The notes: generated from the sequence alone by a model not told the origin. 64,000 nucleotides of DNA from Mannheimia cairinae (GCF_028649535.1 NZ_JAQSJE010000008.1:1-64000), one strand, 5' to 3'; positions 46,975 through 56,465 are shown, counted from the stretch's first letter. Translations and numbers: made by a program.

Positions 46975-46993
46975 TTGCTCAAAAAAGCACAAT
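46975..46993 (-). promoter_or_regulatory. Shared promoter element, copy 3 (PP2C gene)
   Basis: On the minus strand it reads ATTGTGC-TTTTTT-GAGCAAC, sharing TTTTTTGAGCA with the two nuclease promoters. It is the weakest copy. Confidence 0.45.
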
Positions 46994-47048
46994 GAATATT
47001 ACCTGTTCTATATTTCTTTTTCTATATGTAGATTTTGTGTATTTGATG

Positions 47049-47115
47049 CCCCCTTCCCTGCCTTACGGTAGTACTTCCCCCATAGGGGGAAGTCCCGCCA
47101 AAGGCGGGGTAGGGG
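47049..47115 (+). repeat. Two-hairpin intergenic repeat, copy 1
   Basis: It opens CCCCCTTCCCTGCC and contains TACTTCCCCC-ATA-GGGGGAAG, then a third hairpin (CCCGCC-AAA-GGCGGG). It resembles the copies at 48278 and 61076. It lies downstream of the copper regulator. Confidence 0.7.
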
Positions 47116-47128
47116 ATAAAAAAGCAAA

Positions 47129-47515
47129 TCAGCCATTCAATCCATTTAAAATTGAACACTCCGGATTATTATTGCCACAGCAAGAATGGCTCCAGCTTTT
47201 TAGTCGTTTAAGCATTGCTTGTAGATCCGCTATTTTCTGCTCTAACTCATCTATATGTTGTTCCGTCAGCTTTTTCACTTCTCGGCTGGAGCGGTTTGGG
47301 TTGTCGTTTAATCGTAATAATTCTGTGATTTGCACTAAGGAAAAACCGACCTTTCTGGCATTACAAATAAAGTGTAAGCGAGCTAAATCTTTTTCATTAT
47401 AAAAACGGTAGCCCGATTCGGTACGACTTGGCTCAGGCAGTAAGCTTGCTTTTTCGTAATCTCGGATTTGTTTGGCTGAAAGCCCTGTTTTTTCGGCAGC
47501 TTGGCTGATATTCAT
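47129..47515 (-). CDS. MerR-family regulator, CueR-like
   Basis: The start at 47515 follows AGAGGAAAT; the longer frame (47578) reads through the operator. It has 128 residues. The HTH is MNISQAAEKTGLSAKQIRDY. The dimerisation helix is HIDELEQKIADLQAML. The C-terminal metal loop has Cys residues in SCCGNNNPEC, consistent with the copper-sensing Cys pair. It is divergent from DUF411-copZ-copA, which it should activate through the long-spacer promoter. Confidence 0.87.
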   Translation of the reverse strand: MNISQAAEKTGLSAKQIRDYEKASLLPEPSRTESGYRFYNEKDLARLHFICNARKVGFSLVQITELLRLNDNPNRSSREVKKLTEQHIDELEQKIADLQAMLKRLKSWSHSCCGNNNPECSILNGLNG

Positions 47516-47523
47516 ATTTCCTC

Positions 47524-47554
47524 TTGACCTTAACCTAGGGTTAGGGTTTAGCAT
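47524..47554 (+). promoter_or_regulatory. MerR-type promoter with 19-bp spacer
   Basis: A -35 TTGACC (47524-47529) and -10 TAGCAT (47549-47554) are separated by 19 bases, and the spacer holds the near-palindrome CCTTAACC-TA-GGGTTAGG. Long spacing with a central dyad is the hallmark of MerR activators. Confidence 0.82.
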
Positions 47555-47602
47555 ATCTACAAATACTAGATTTGTCACTTTTTAATTTATAAGGAGCATT
47601 GT

Positions 47603-48058
47603 ATGCAGTCATCTCTTTTTAAAACAATTAGCCTATGGGTAACAACAGCATTTCTTTCCCTAGCTTATGCACAATCAACAGTAGAAGTTTGGAAAAGTCC
47701 AACCTGCGGTTGTTGTAATTTTTGGATAGATCACTTAAAAGAAAATGGTTTTGAAGTAAAAGCTAATGACACAGGTAATCAAGCAGTACATAGTGAGCTT
47801 AAGTTACAGCCACAGTTACAAGCGTGCCATACTGCATTGGTAGATGGATATATTATTGAAGGTCACGTACCCGCTCAAGATATCAAACGTTTATTAACAG
47901 AAAAACCTAGTGATGCTGTGGGACTTATTGTACCTGCAATGCCAATTGGTTCACCTGGTATGGATCAACCAAAACATAATGGTGTAAAAGAAAAATATCA
48001 CGTTTTATTATTGAAAAAAGACGGTTCAACCAGTATTTTTAATACTCATAATGAATAA
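47603..48058 (+). CDS. DUF411 exported metal-binding protein
   Basis: The protein has 151 residues. A signal peptide (MQSSLFKTISLWVTTAFLS, cleaved near AYA) precedes VEVWKSPTCGCCNFW, the conserved Cys motif of DUF411, and later CHTALVDGYIIEGHVPA. Family members occur with copper-resistance genes and bind copper in the periplasm. It is first in the copper operon, 12 bases before copZ. Confidence 0.88.
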   Translation: MQSSLFKTISLWVTTAFLSLAYAQSTVEVWKSPTCGCCNFWIDHLKENGFEVKANDTGNQAVHSELKLQPQLQACHTALVDGYIIEGHVPAQDIKRLLTEKPSDAVGLIVPAMPIGSPGMDQPKHNGVKEKYHVLLLKKDGSTSIFNTHNE

Positions 48059-48070
48059 TAGGAGCTTATT

Positions 48071-48271
48071 ATGACAATTACTTTAGCATTAGACGGGTTA
48101 CATTGCGGCAACTGCGTAAAAAGCGTGGAGAAAGCGTTAAATAGCGTAGAAGGTGTTACTCAAGCGAGCGTAACATTAGAAAATCAAACGGCTGTTGTCG
48201 AAGGCAGTGCAAGTGCAGAAGCGTTAATTACTGCGGTTGAAGATATTGGTTTTGATGCGAAATTAGCTTAA
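48071..48271 (+). CDS. copZ: Copper chaperone (HMA domain)
   Basis: The protein has 66 residues, one HMA domain with GLHCGNCVKSVEKAL. The Met of the usual GMxCxxC motif is Leu. It carries Cu(I) to CopA. TAGGAGCTTATT precedes the ATG. Confidence 0.9.
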   Translation: MTITLALDGLHCGNCVKSVEKALNSVEGVTQASVTLENQTAVVEGSASAEALITAVEDIGFDAKLA

Positions 48272-48277
48272 TTTTTG

Positions 48278-48322
48278 CCCCCTACCCCTTGCAATGCAAG
48301 GGACTTCCCCCTTAGGGGGAAG
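48278..48322 (+). repeat. Two-hairpin intergenic repeat, copy 2
   Basis: It reads CCCCCTACCCCTTGC-AAT-GCAAGG, then ACTTCCCCC-TTA-GGGGGAAG. Aligned to the reverse complement of the copy at 61076, it differs at only a few positions. It lies between copZ and copA. Confidence 0.8.
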
Positions 48323-48365
48323 AAAATGTTTTTCTCCAAAAGGGGATTATTCTTATGGAGGTAAA

Positions 48366-50546
48366 ATGACAACTTCAACACTCAACTCAAACGAACAACA
48401 ACTCTTAATTGACGGAATGCACTGTGCTGCTTGTGTTCGCCGTGTAGAAAAAGCTTTACTGAAAGTCGAGAACGTTAGTTTTGCATCGGTTAATCTTGCC
48501 GATCAAACCGCTTTTGTTCAAGGCAATGCCGAGCCGGAGGCTTTAGTCGCTGCCGTTGTCAAAATTGGTTTTGGGGCGGAAGTGCTGGAAAGTGAGGAAG
48601 AGCGTCGAGCTAAACAACAAGCCCAAACCAAACGTGTACTTAACCATAAACGCTCGCAATTTATTGTTGCTCTTATTATCGGCTTTGCATTGGTTGCCTT
48701 TGGTTTTTACAAAGGAATGATAATTGATGAAAGCAATCGCTCCCTTTGGCTAGGTTGGGCGGCTATTAGCCTTGCCACAATGTATTTTGCAGGCAAAGAT
48801 TTCTTTATTGGGGCTTACACCGCCCTTAAAAACAGATCTGCTAATATGGACGTATTGGTCGCAATCAGCACGGGGACGGCTTGGCTTTATTCATTCTGGC
48901 TCACGCTTTTCCCTCAGCCCAATGCTCACGTCTATTTTGAGGCGAGCGTGATGATTATCGGCTTTATCAATTTAGGTAAATATTTAGAGTTAAAAGCCAA
49001 ACAGCGTTCCTCTTTAGCATTAGAAAAATTACTGGATTTAGCCCCGAAACAAGCGGTTATTTTTGAGGAAAATATTGCAAAAACTATTCCTGTTAAGGGA
49101 ATCAAGCCTGAAATGAGGGTGCAAGCCTTAACAGGCGATCGCTTAGCGGTGGACGGCATTTTAGAAAGCGGTTCGATTTGGGTAGATGAATCAATGCTTA
49201 CCGGCGAAGCGTTACCAATTGAGAAAAAAGCGGGCGATAAAGTGCGAGCTGGCACCTTGGTTCAAGACGGTTCAGGCGTTTATATTGCCGAACAAGTCGG
49301 CTCGCAAACCGCTCTTGCCCGTGTAATCAATGCGGTTCGCCACGCTCAAAGCAGTAAACCACCACTGGCTCAATTTGTTGATAAAGTGGCTAGCGTGTTT
49401 GTGCCGGTAGTGGTCTCACTCGCTGTAATAGCAATGTTTGTTTGGTTAATGATTGGTAAAGAGTTTTCTTTTGCCTTATCTATTTTTACGACCGTGCTAA
49501 TCATCGCTTGCCCTTGTGCCTTAGGCTTGGCTATTCCACTTTCGACCATAGCTGGGGTGGCTCGTGCCGCAGAGTTTGGTGTTTTAGTGCGTAATATCGA
49601 AGCCTTACAAGCCAGTAGCGAAATCGACACTCTTGTGTTTGATAAAACCGGCACTCTTACTACAGGGCAAATGGAGGTGGTTGATGTAACTACTTTTAAC
49701 GGTTTTGAGCAAGATAAATTACTACAGATTGCCAAAAGTTTAGAACAGCACGCTTCTCACCCAATAGCAAAAGCGATTGTAAAATTTGCACAAAATCAGA
49801 CCGCTTGCGAAATGAGTGATATTCAGGTAGCAAAAGGTTTGGGTATTTCAGGCAAATATGAGGAAAATCTTGTTAAAATCGGTAATGCGAAATTTGTTGG
49901 TGCAGAGAACCAATCATCTTCCTTTACGCAAGAAGGCGATTTTTCCTCTAAAATTTTTGTTGCTGTTGATGAACAGTTAGTCGGTGTGTTATCAGTTTCC
50001 GATCAACTTCGCCCTGAATCAAAGGCGATGATTGAACAATTCCAGGCACAAGGTTATCAATGCTTAATGCTCACAGGCGATCGCCAAGCAACCGCTGAAT
50101 ATTTTGCTAAAACACTTGGCTTAAACGGTGTAATTGCTGAAGTATTACCAGAGCAAAAAGCTGAAAAAATTCGGGAACTGCAAGCACAAGGCAAAAAAGT
50201 AGCAATGATTGGCGATGGTATTAACGATGCCCCAGCTCTTGCTCAAGCCAACGTCGGCATTGCAATGCACAATGGTTCTGATATTGCGGTGGAAACGGCG
50301 GATCTTTCGCTGATGAAACAAGGATTAGCTCCTGTGATGCAAATTCTTCCCTTCTCAAAGCGTGTATTGCAGAATATGAAACAAAGTTTAATGGGTGCAT
50401 TTTTCTATAATGTAATCGCCATTCCTGTGGCAGCTGGTGTGCTTTATCCGTTTACTGGCTGGTTGCTCAATCCGATGATTGCGGCGGTTGCGATGACGTT
50501 GTCGTCTATTACTGTAGTATTAAATAGCCAACGGCTGTTGAAATAA
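48366..50546 (+). CDS. copA: Copper-exporting P-type ATPase
   Basis: The start at 48366 follows GGAGGTAAA; an in-frame start at 48294 would translate the repeat. It has 726 residues. A single N-terminal HMA domain (GMHCAACVRRVEKAL) is followed by the transmembrane region, the TGE loop (MLTGEALP), the CPC metal site (IIACPCALGLAIP), DKTGTLTTG, an HP motif (ASHPIAKAI) and the hinge MIGDGINDAPAL. It exports Cu(I) across the inner membrane. It is last in the CueR-controlled operon. Confidence 0.95.
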   Translation: MTTSTLNSNEQQLLIDGMHCAACVRRVEKALLKVENVSFASVNLADQTAFVQGNAEPEALVAAVVKIGFGAEVLESEEERRAKQQAQTKRVLNHKRSQFIVALIIGFALVAFGFYKGMIIDESNRSLWLGWAAISLATMYFAGKDFFIGAYTALKNRSANMDVLVAISTGTAWLYSFWLTLFPQPNAHVYFEASVMIIGFINLGKYLELKAKQRSSLALEKLLDLAPKQAVIFEENIAKTIPVKGIKPEMRVQALTGDRLAVDGILESGSIWVDESMLTGEALPIEKKAGDKVRAGTLVQDGSGVYIAEQVGSQTALARVINAVRHAQSSKPPLAQFVDKVASVFVPVVVSLAVIAMFVWLMIGKEFSFALSIFTTVLIIACPCALGLAIPLSTIAGVARAAEFGVLVRNIEALQASSEIDTLVFDKTGTLTTGQMEVVDVTTFNGFEQDKLLQIAKSLEQHASHPIAKAIVKFAQNQTACEMSDIQVAKGLGISGKYEENLVKIGNAKFVGAENQSSSFTQEGDFSSKIFVAVDEQLVGVLSVSDQLRPESKAMIEQFQAQGYQCLMLTGDRQATAEYFAKTLGLNGVIAEVLPEQKAEKIRELQAQGKKVAMIGDGINDAPALAQANVGIAMHNGSDIAVETADLSLMKQGLAPVMQILPFSKRVLQNMKQSLMGAFFYNVIAIPVAAGVLYPFTGWLLNPMIAAVAMTLSSITVVLNSQRLLK

Positions 50547-50547
50547 A

Positions 50548-50592
50548 ACAAGCGGTGAGATCTGCAAACATTTTTGCAAATTTCACCGCTTG
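50548..50592. terminator. Paired-USS hairpin between copA and truA
   Basis: ACAAGCGGTGA (50548-50558) faces TCACCGCTTG (50583-50592), starting one base after the copA stop, between convergent genes. Confidence 0.8.
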
Positions 50593-50612
50593 ATATTATC
50601 CGCTAACGACTA

Positions 50613-51398
50613 TTAATCCGCTAAAAATAAAGGCCCTAATGGTGTTTTGGGAATACCGAAATGTTCAGGGTAATGTACTTCCACCAAATATAATCCTTCC
50701 GCTTTGGCGGTTGGGGCGGCTTTTTCCCTATCTCGCTGCTCTAACACCCATTTTGCCCATTCTATTGGTTGTCTGCCCTGTCCTATTTCAAGCAATGTTC
50801 CAACAATATTTCGCACCATATGATGCACAAAGGCGTTTGCCTGAATATCGACAATCACATAATTACCTTGACGGGAAACCTTAAGATGATGAATATTCCG
50901 CCACGGTGTTTTTGATTGGCATTTTGCAGCACGGAAGGAGGAAAAATCATTTTCGCCTAATAAATATTGCCCCGCCTCGTGCATTTTAGTTTCATCAAGC
51001 GGGAAATGATAGTGAGTTATCCCTTTAGGTAAAATGGCTGAACGCAGTTTGCTATTAAAAATAATGTAACGATAACGGCGAGCGGTTGCACTAAAACGAG
51101 CGTGGAAATCCTCATTCACTTCCACCGCCCATTTCACTGCAATATCATCAGGTAAATGGGCATTGGTCCCGAAACACCAGCTTTGCAGTGGGCGATTGGC
51201 TTGTGTTTCAAAATGCACAACCTGTCCTGTTCCGTGAACACCAGCATCGGTTCTACCAGCACAAAACACTTCTACTGGCGAATTAGCCACAACAGACAAA
51301 GCTTGTTCTAATTTTTGTTGCACACTTTCAACCGACTCTTGTCGTTGCCAACCAAAATAACGGCTACCGTCATATTCAATGCCTAATGCAATTTTCAT
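50613..51398 (-). CDS. truA: tRNA pseudouridine(38-40) synthase
   Basis: The protein has 261 residues. [12 protein letters not shown] opens the protein and the catalytic Asp is in [19 protein letters not shown] conserved [13 protein letters not shown] follows near residue 195. It modifies the tRNA anticodon arm. A paired-USS hairpin separates it from folE. Confidence 0.96.
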   Translation of the reverse strand: MKIALGIEYDGSRYFGWQRQESVESVQQKLEQALSVVANSPVEVFCAGRTDAGVHGTGQVVHFETQANRPLQSWCFGTNAHLPDDIAVKWAVEVNEDFHARFSATARRYRYIIFNSKLRSAILPKGITHYHFPLDETKMHEAGQYLLGENDFSSFRAAKCQSKTPWRNIHHLKVSRQGNYVIVDIQANAFVHHMVRNIVGTLLEIGQGRQPIEWAKWVLEQRDREKAAPTAKAEGLYLVEVHYPEHFGIPKTPLGPLFLAD

Positions 51399-51414
51399 TC
51401 ACTTTACCTAATAA

Positions 51415-51461
51415 ACAAGCGGTAAAATTTTTGCAAAAGTTTGCAAAAATCTGACCGCTTG
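51415..51461 (-). terminator. Paired-USS hairpin after folE
   Basis: ACAAGCGGT (51415-51423) faces ACCGCTTG (51454-51461) with a T/A-rich loop. It lies 13 bases after the folE stop on the minus strand. Confidence 0.75.
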
Positions 51462-51473
51462 CGTGTATTAAAA

Positions 51474-52160
51474 CTATTTGTTTAATAAGCCTAAAAATTC
51501 TTTTCGAGTTTCACGATCTTCTAAGAACACACCACCAAAAGCCGAGGTTACCGTATAGCTATTGGTATCTTTTACCCCTCGGCATTTCACACAGAAATGA
51601 GTTGCTTTCACATAAACTGCCACATCTTCCGTTTCTAAAATGGTTTGGAATGCGGTGAGAATTTGCTCGGTAAAACGCTCTTGCACTTGTGGACGCTGGG
51701 CAAAAAATTGTACTACACGGTTAATTTTAGATAAACCAATCACCCATTTTTTCGGGTAATACGCCACCGCAACTTTACCATCAATGGTAACAAAATGGTG
51801 TTCGCAGGTTGAGGTTAAGGTAATATCATCCACCAGCACCATTTCGCTTACTTTCATCCGATTTTCAATATTGGTAATTTTAGGGAAAGTAGCGTAATCC
51901 AGCCCACTAAAAATCTCATCTACATACATTTTCGCTAAACGATGAGGCGTTTCTTCGAGGCTATCGTCGGTTAGATCTAGCCCTAATAATTCCATTACTG
52001 CTCGCATATGTTGCTGAATTTCAGCTCGGCGACTATCTTTATCTTGTGTTAGTTGAACCGTCGGTGTTTCAATACCTTTGGCAAGCAAGGCTTGGCGAAC
52101 TTTTTTCGCTTCAGGTGAAAGCGTGTTTTCTGCTGTGCTTAGTGGCGAGATCGTTGTCAT
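51474..52160 (-). CDS. folE: GTP cyclohydrolase I
   Basis: The ATG at 52160 follows GAGAGGAAAACCA; the longer frame would use a TTG overlapping this site. It has 228 residues. Zinc ligands are in [12 protein letters not shown] and HFCVKCRGV, and the active site includes [11 protein letters not shown]. It forms dihydroneopterin triphosphate, the first step to folate. Confidence 0.95.
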   Translation of the reverse strand: MTTISPLSTAENTLSPEAKKVRQALLAKGIETPTVQLTQDKDSRRAEIQQHMRAVMELLGLDLTDDSLEETPHRLAKMYVDEIFSGLDYATFPKITNIENRMKVSEMVLVDDITLTSTCEHHFVTIDGKVAVAYYPKKWVIGLSKINRVVQFFAQRPQVQERFTEQILTAFQTILETEDVAVYVKATHFCVKCRGVKDTNSYTVTSAFGGVFLEDRETRKEFLGLLNK

Positions 52161-52259
52161 TGGTTTTCCTCTCAAATATAAGCCGCAAATTCTAACAAAT
52201 TGACATCAAAAAAAATAGCTCTAAAATGAGCTATCTCAGCGATAAACATTATATTTACT

Positions 52260-52967
52260 ATGCAAAAAACTCAATTTCTCTTTAATGCCGATTTAATCCC
52301 CGAACAACACGCCGAATTTGTACAATCACTATTTAATTGCGAAAATATTGAAAATTCCGACCGCTTGTTAGGTTACTCTAAAGGGCGAGGAACTACTTGG
52401 TTTTTAAATGCCACACCTGAACTTGGCATTAATGTTGTTCTCCGTCATTATTATCGAGGGGGGATATTTGGTAAATTCGTGAAAGATAGTTATTTTTTCA
52501 CTCAATTTGAGAAAACTCGGGCCTATAAAGAGTTCTTCTTATTACAACAAATGCTGGCTTGGAGTTTGCCTGTGCCTCACCCAGTTGCAATTAAAGTAGT
52601 AAGTAAATTATGTTGTTATCGTGCTGAGATAATGCTTGAAAAACTAGAAAACACGCAGGATCTAAGCAAAGTTTTGCAATCTCAGCAGTTATCAAATGAA
52701 CAATATGAGCAAATCGGACAGCTAATTCGTGATTTACATAATCATCAAGTTCATCATTCCGATTTGAATATTCATAATATTTTGCTTGGGCAGGATGGGA
52801 AATTTTGGCTGATTGATTTTGATAAATGCAGCATTGAGCAAGGCGAAAATTGGAAACAAAACAATTTAGATCGCCTGCTACGTTCTTTTAAAAAGGAACA
52901 GGGCAGACTGAATATTTTATTTAATGAAGAAAATTGGCAAGCTATCTTAAAAGGCTATCAAAAATAA
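52260..52967 (+). CDS. kdkA: 3-deoxy-D-manno-octulosonic acid kinase
   Basis: The protein has 235 residues, a protein-kinase-like fold. GRGTTWFL lies near residue 43, VLRHYYRGG near 60, the catalytic loop is HHSDLNIHNIL and the metal site is LIDFDKC. It phosphorylates Kdo of lipid A-Kdo, typical of Pasteurellaceae lipooligosaccharide. Confidence 0.93.
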   Translation: MQKTQFLFNADLIPEQHAEFVQSLFNCENIENSDRLLGYSKGRGTTWFLNATPELGINVVLRHYYRGGIFGKFVKDSYFFTQFEKTRAYKEFFLLQQMLAWSLPVPHPVAIKVVSKLCCYRAEIMLEKLENTQDLSKVLQSQQLSNEQYEQIGQLIRDLHNHQVHHSDLNIHNILLGQDGKFWLIDFDKCSIEQGENWKQNNLDRLLRSFKKEQGRLNILFNEENWQAILKGYQK

Positions 52968-52972
52968 AAAAT

Positions 52973-52998
52973 AAAGGTACGTTCTCACACGTGCCTTT
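52973..52998. terminator. Terminator between kdkA and mrp
   Basis: AAAGGTACGT pairs with ACGTGCCTTT, one G-T wobble, around a 6-base loop between convergent genes. Confidence 0.7.
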
Positions 52999-53018
52999 AA
53001 TCTATAATATTTGTTAAA

Positions 53019-54116
53019 TTATTTCACTTCTCGAATCATAATTTCAGATGGAATAACACTACCCTGCCAGTAAAGCTCTGCAGCAACTTTTTCTGCTAAA
53101 GCAAGATATGCTTGGGTAATTTCGTGTTCTGGTGCGGCAACCACTGTTGGTACACCTGCATCTAAATCTTCACGTAAGCGAATATGAAGCGGTAACTGAG
53201 CTAAAACTTGAGTGCCATATTTTTTAGCAATTTTATCTGCTCCACCTGTTCCGAAAATAGCTTCGTGATGACCACAATTTGAGCAAATATGCATCGACAT
53301 ATTCTCAATTACCCCTAAAACTGGCACTGAAACTTTCTCAAACATTGAAATACCTTTAATAGCATCAAGTAATGCAATATCTTGTGGAGTTGTTACAACC
53401 ACCGCCCCTGTTACAGGAATTTGTTGAGAAAGGGTTAATTGAATATCCCCCGTACCTGGTGGCATATCAATGACTAAATAATCAAGTTCATTCCACCAAG
53501 TTTCATTTAATAACTGACTTAATGCACTACTTGCCATTGGGCCGCGCCAAATCGTTGCATTTTCTTCGTCCATTAAATAGCCGATAGAGTTTGACTGTAA
53601 ACCGTGGGCGGTAATTGGTGTAATATGTTTGTTATCTGGCGAAGTTGGACGCTGATCTTTTGCCCCTAACATATGCGGGATAGATGGACCATAAATATCA
53701 GCATCTAAAATCCCAACTTTTGCACCTTGTGCTTGAAGAGCTAAGGCAAGATTAACAGAGGTGGTCGATTTACCCACACCGCCTTTGCCTGAGGTTACCG
53801 CAATAATATTTTTAACACCATTTACGGCTGGGTGGCTATTTGCACGTTTTAGTGTGGCAATTTGGTAATTTAAGACCCATTTTACACCGCTTGCCCCCGT
53901 TAGCTGTTTTAATTTTTCTTCTGTTTCTGCTTTTAACGCAGCAAAACCACTATTCCACGCAAATGGCATAGTCATTTCAATACGTAATGTGCTTCCACCC
54001 AATTCCGCTTTTCGAAACGCATTTAAGGCAATTAAATCTTTCTGTAAAGTTGGATGAGCAAATTGCTGGAAAATCACTTTAATTTCAACAAGTTGCTGTT
54101 CTGTTAATTGGTTCAT
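53019..54116 (-). CDS. mrp: Iron-sulfur cluster carrier ATPase (Mrp/ApbC)
   Basis: The protein has 365 residues. An N-terminal MIP18-like domain (about 1-90) is followed by the deviant Walker A AVTSGKGGVGKSTTSVNLA, VGILDADIYGPSIPHML and the CxxC metal site in HICSNCGHHEA. It transfers Fe-S clusters to target proteins. The solute-binding protein gene ends only four bases upstream. Confidence 0.95.
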   Translation of the reverse strand: MNQLTEQQLVEIKVIFQQFAHPTLQKDLIALNAFRKAELGGSTLRIEMTMPFAWNSGFAALKAETEEKLKQLTGASGVKWVLNYQIATLKRANSHPAVNGVKNIIAVTSGKGGVGKSTTSVNLALALQAQGAKVGILDADIYGPSIPHMLGAKDQRPTSPDNKHITPITAHGLQSNSIGYLMDEENATIWRGPMASSALSQLLNETWWNELDYLVIDMPPGTGDIQLTLSQQIPVTGAVVVTTPQDIALLDAIKGISMFEKVSVPVLGVIENMSMHICSNCGHHEAIFGTGGADKIAKKYGTQVLAQLPLHIRLREDLDAGVPTVVAAPEHEITQAYLALAEKVAAELYWQGSVIPSEIMIREVK

Positions 54117-54120
54117 TAAA

Positions 54121-55668
54121 TTAATCCTTTTGGTTTAAACTGCGTTGTAAATCCTTGCTATAAATTACTTCGCTATCATTATTTAAATCAATACCTAAAA
54201 GGGAGGAGGCAATCCCTACCCGGTGCTGATATTGAAATAAAGGTAATACGGCTACATCATCATAAAGTAGATCATTCACTTCTTTAATGATCTGTAAACG
54301 ATCTTCTGGGCTTAAATTTTCTGATTGTAAGCGATCTAATTTTTGATCGACTTCTTCATTTTTATAACCTGAATGATTATCTGGGCTCATTGAATGAAAT
54401 TTAAATAAGAAGATCGCAGGATCAGGATAATCTGCACACCAACCAGAACGAATAAGCTGATAATTTTTTTGCTCTCTGGCTTTATTCAATGCAATCCAAT
54501 CTGTTGCTTTAGGTACAATCTGAAATAGCTCTGATTGAGATAATGTACGAATAATTTGGTTGGCAATATCTATATTAGCACTATTCTCATCATATGAGAG
54601 TGTAAGCTTAAGCGGATTATGCTGACTAATGCCTGCTTTTGTTAATAACTGCTCAACAATAATCGGTTGCCACTGTTTTTCCCTATCTTTAACTAAATGG
54701 TGGGGAATAACTGATTGGCTAGGAATACCGTATGCTTGCCCAAGATTAGCAGAAGTCACCATTACCCTTAATGATTCTCGAATATCTTTTCTGCTTAATA
54801 AAGGGTCGTTAAAATTAAATTCATAATAGTATGAACATAATCGAGGAAATCTAACAATATTTTCTTTTTGAGTTAATAATGGGTTTTCCACAATATCGAA
54901 AGATGAATAATCTTGAATGGTAGTAATTAACTCATACTCCACTTTTTGAAATGCTGTATCTTCAGTACGTGCTTTTAATGTTATTTTTTTCGGTTCTAGC
55001 TGTTCAACTTTATAAGTTGCATTGCTGATAAAATTTTTTGGATCTGGCTCAGTGCCTTGATAAGTTGGTAATAACGCTGAATGTGCCAACATTTTTGGCA
55101 ATAAGCTATTTGGATACTGAAGACGAATTTGTAAACTATGATCATTTAATGCAACAACACCTAATTCACTGACATCTTTTTGCTTATCTTGAATTGCTTT
55201 TGCATTCTCTACTCCCATATAGATAAGGTATTTTGCAAGTAATGAGTGATTTTCAGGGGCAATTAAACGTTGCCAGCTTGCAACAAAGTCCTGTGCAGTA
55301 ACAGCTTCACCATTAGACCATTTGGCATTTTCATCTATAATAAACAACCATTCTTTTTGATCTTCAGTAAACCAACTTTGTGCAAGTGCAGGGACCACCT
55401 CTCCTTTTATGTTATATGCCATTAAGCCCACTAACAGATCTCGGATAGGTGCTGCATCCGCAGATACTTTTACTTTATGTGGATCAAGTTGAATCACCGC
55501 CGAATAAACCGCTCGTTTTAGTACTGTCGCATCTTGTTGCGGTTGTTCTACTTGAATCGGCTTAGAGCTATTTAATTTATCACAAGCGGTAATAAGTAAA
55601 AGGCAAGCGGTCATTTTTGCAAAACATTTTACAAATTTCACCGCTTGTAAATATTTCAACATAAGCAT
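54121..55668 (-). CDS. Peptide-type ABC transporter solute-binding lipoprotein (family 5)
   Basis: The protein has 515 residues. The signal region ends in LLLITAC, a lipobox with Cys near residue 29. The mature part has the SBP family 5 layout (VIQLDPHK, WLFIIDENAKWSNGEAVTAQ, DFVASWQRL, SGWCADYPDPAIFLFKFHS), as in OppA/SapA. No permease gene is adjacent, so it is an orphan binding protein. Three USS cores fall within its signal-peptide codons. A shorter start (second Met) is possible. Confidence 0.85.
   Translation of the reverse strand: MLMLKYLQAVKFVKCFAKMTACLLLITACDKLNSSKPIQVEQPQQDATVLKRAVYSAVIQLDPHKVKVSADAAPIRDLLVGLMAYNIKGEVVPALAQSWFTEDQKEWLFIIDENAKWSNGEAVTAQDFVASWQRLIAPENHSLLAKYLIYMGVENAKAIQDKQKDVSELGVVALNDHSLQIRLQYPNSLLPKMLAHSALLPTYQGTEPDPKNFISNATYKVEQLEPKKITLKARTEDTAFQKVEYELITTIQDYSSFDIVENPLLTQKENIVRFPRLCSYYYEFNFNDPLLSRKDIRESLRVMVTSANLGQAYGIPSQSVIPHHLVKDREKQWQPIIVEQLLTKAGISQHNPLKLTLSYDENSANIDIANQIIRTLSQSELFQIVPKATDWIALNKAREQKNYQLIRSGWCADYPDPAIFLFKFHSMSPDNHSGYKNEEVDQKLDRLQSENLSPEDRLQIIKEVNDLLYDDVAVLPLFQYQHRVGIASSLLGIDLNNDSEVIYSKDLQRSLNQKD
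55582..55648. repeat. Cluster of three uptake-signal cores in the signal-peptide codons
   Basis: ACAAGCGGT at 55582-55590, a variant GCAAGCGGT at 55603-55611 and the inverted ACCGCTTGT at 55640-55648. The outer and inner copies could form a hairpin over the start of the lipoprotein message. Confidence 0.8.
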
Positions 55669-55681
55669 TCCAAATTGATAA

Positions 55682-56332
55682 CTATTTTACAAGAAGTCCT
55701 GGAAATAAGGTCGTAATTCCAGCCACAATGATTTCAATACCAAGTGCCATCAAAATAAGCCCCATAATACGAGTAACAACATTTGACCCTGTTTTTCCTA
55801 GTTTTTTAACTAAAGGGGCAGAATAGCGAAATAAAATATAACAAATTAACGCAAAAATAATAATTGCGATACTAAAGCCAATATAATCTTCCCAGCTATG
55901 GTAGCGAGTTCCCCACACAATAGTAGAACCTATTGCCCCAGGGCCTGCCATAATAGGCATTGCTAGCGGTACAACACCGATATTATCGTATTCTGTAATA
56001 TCTTCGTTTTTCTCTTCTTTATTTTGTTTGTGTTCGCCTAGCTTACCGCTAATCATTGTCATTGCAATACTTACAATCAAAATACCGCCCGCTACTCTAA
56101 ATGAACTTAAAGAGATACTAAAAGCATTTAAAATTAAATTACCAAAATAAAGGCTCACTAATAAAATCACACCGATTGAAACAGCAGTAACCAAACTTGT
56201 ATGATTTCGTTCACCTTCATATTGATGGGCAGTCATACTAAAAAAAATAGGCAAAGAACCAAATGGATTTACGATAGCAAATAGACCAATAAAAAATTGG
56301 AGATAGATAGCAAAATTAATGACAATATCCAC
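55682..56332 (-). CDS. MarC-family membrane protein (YchE-like)
   Basis: The protein has 216 residues with six hydrophobic segments. FFIGLFAIVNPFGSLPIFF, VPLAMPIMAGPGAIGSTIVW and ITRIMGLILMALGIEIIV match E. coli YchE closely. It is an inner-membrane protein of unclear substrate. Confidence 0.9.
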   Translation of the reverse strand: MDIVINFAIYLQFFIGLFAIVNPFGSLPIFFSMTAHQYEGERNHTSLVTAVSIGVILLVSLYFGNLILNAFSISLSSFRVAGGILIVSIAMTMISGKLGEHKQNKEEKNEDITEYDNIGVVPLAMPIMAGPGAIGSTIVWGTRYHSWEDYIGFSIAIIIFALICYILFRYSAPLVKKLGKTGSNVVTRIMGLILMALGIEIIVAGITTLFPGLLVK

Positions 56333-56399
56333 AAAAATTTCTCAAAAGAATAATATTTCAATAATATTATATAGATTAATGATAGGAGATACAAAACAA

Positions 56400-56434
56400 A
56401 AGCACCCAAAATCTTTGCTCTGATTTGGGTGCTT
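56400..56434 (-). terminator. Terminator of ppiD
   Basis: AAGCACCCAAA and TTTGGGTGCTT are perfect inverted copies around a 13-base loop. On the minus strand TTTTGTTTTG follows. Confidence 0.85.
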
Positions 56435-56465
56435 CTATTTCAAACTATTTTAATTTCACCTATTA

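Noticed and set aside
46992-47402. Plus-strand open frame opposite the MerR gene
   Set aside because: It is antisense to a clear MerR-family gene and crosses an intergenic repeat; the predicted peptide looks like no protein.
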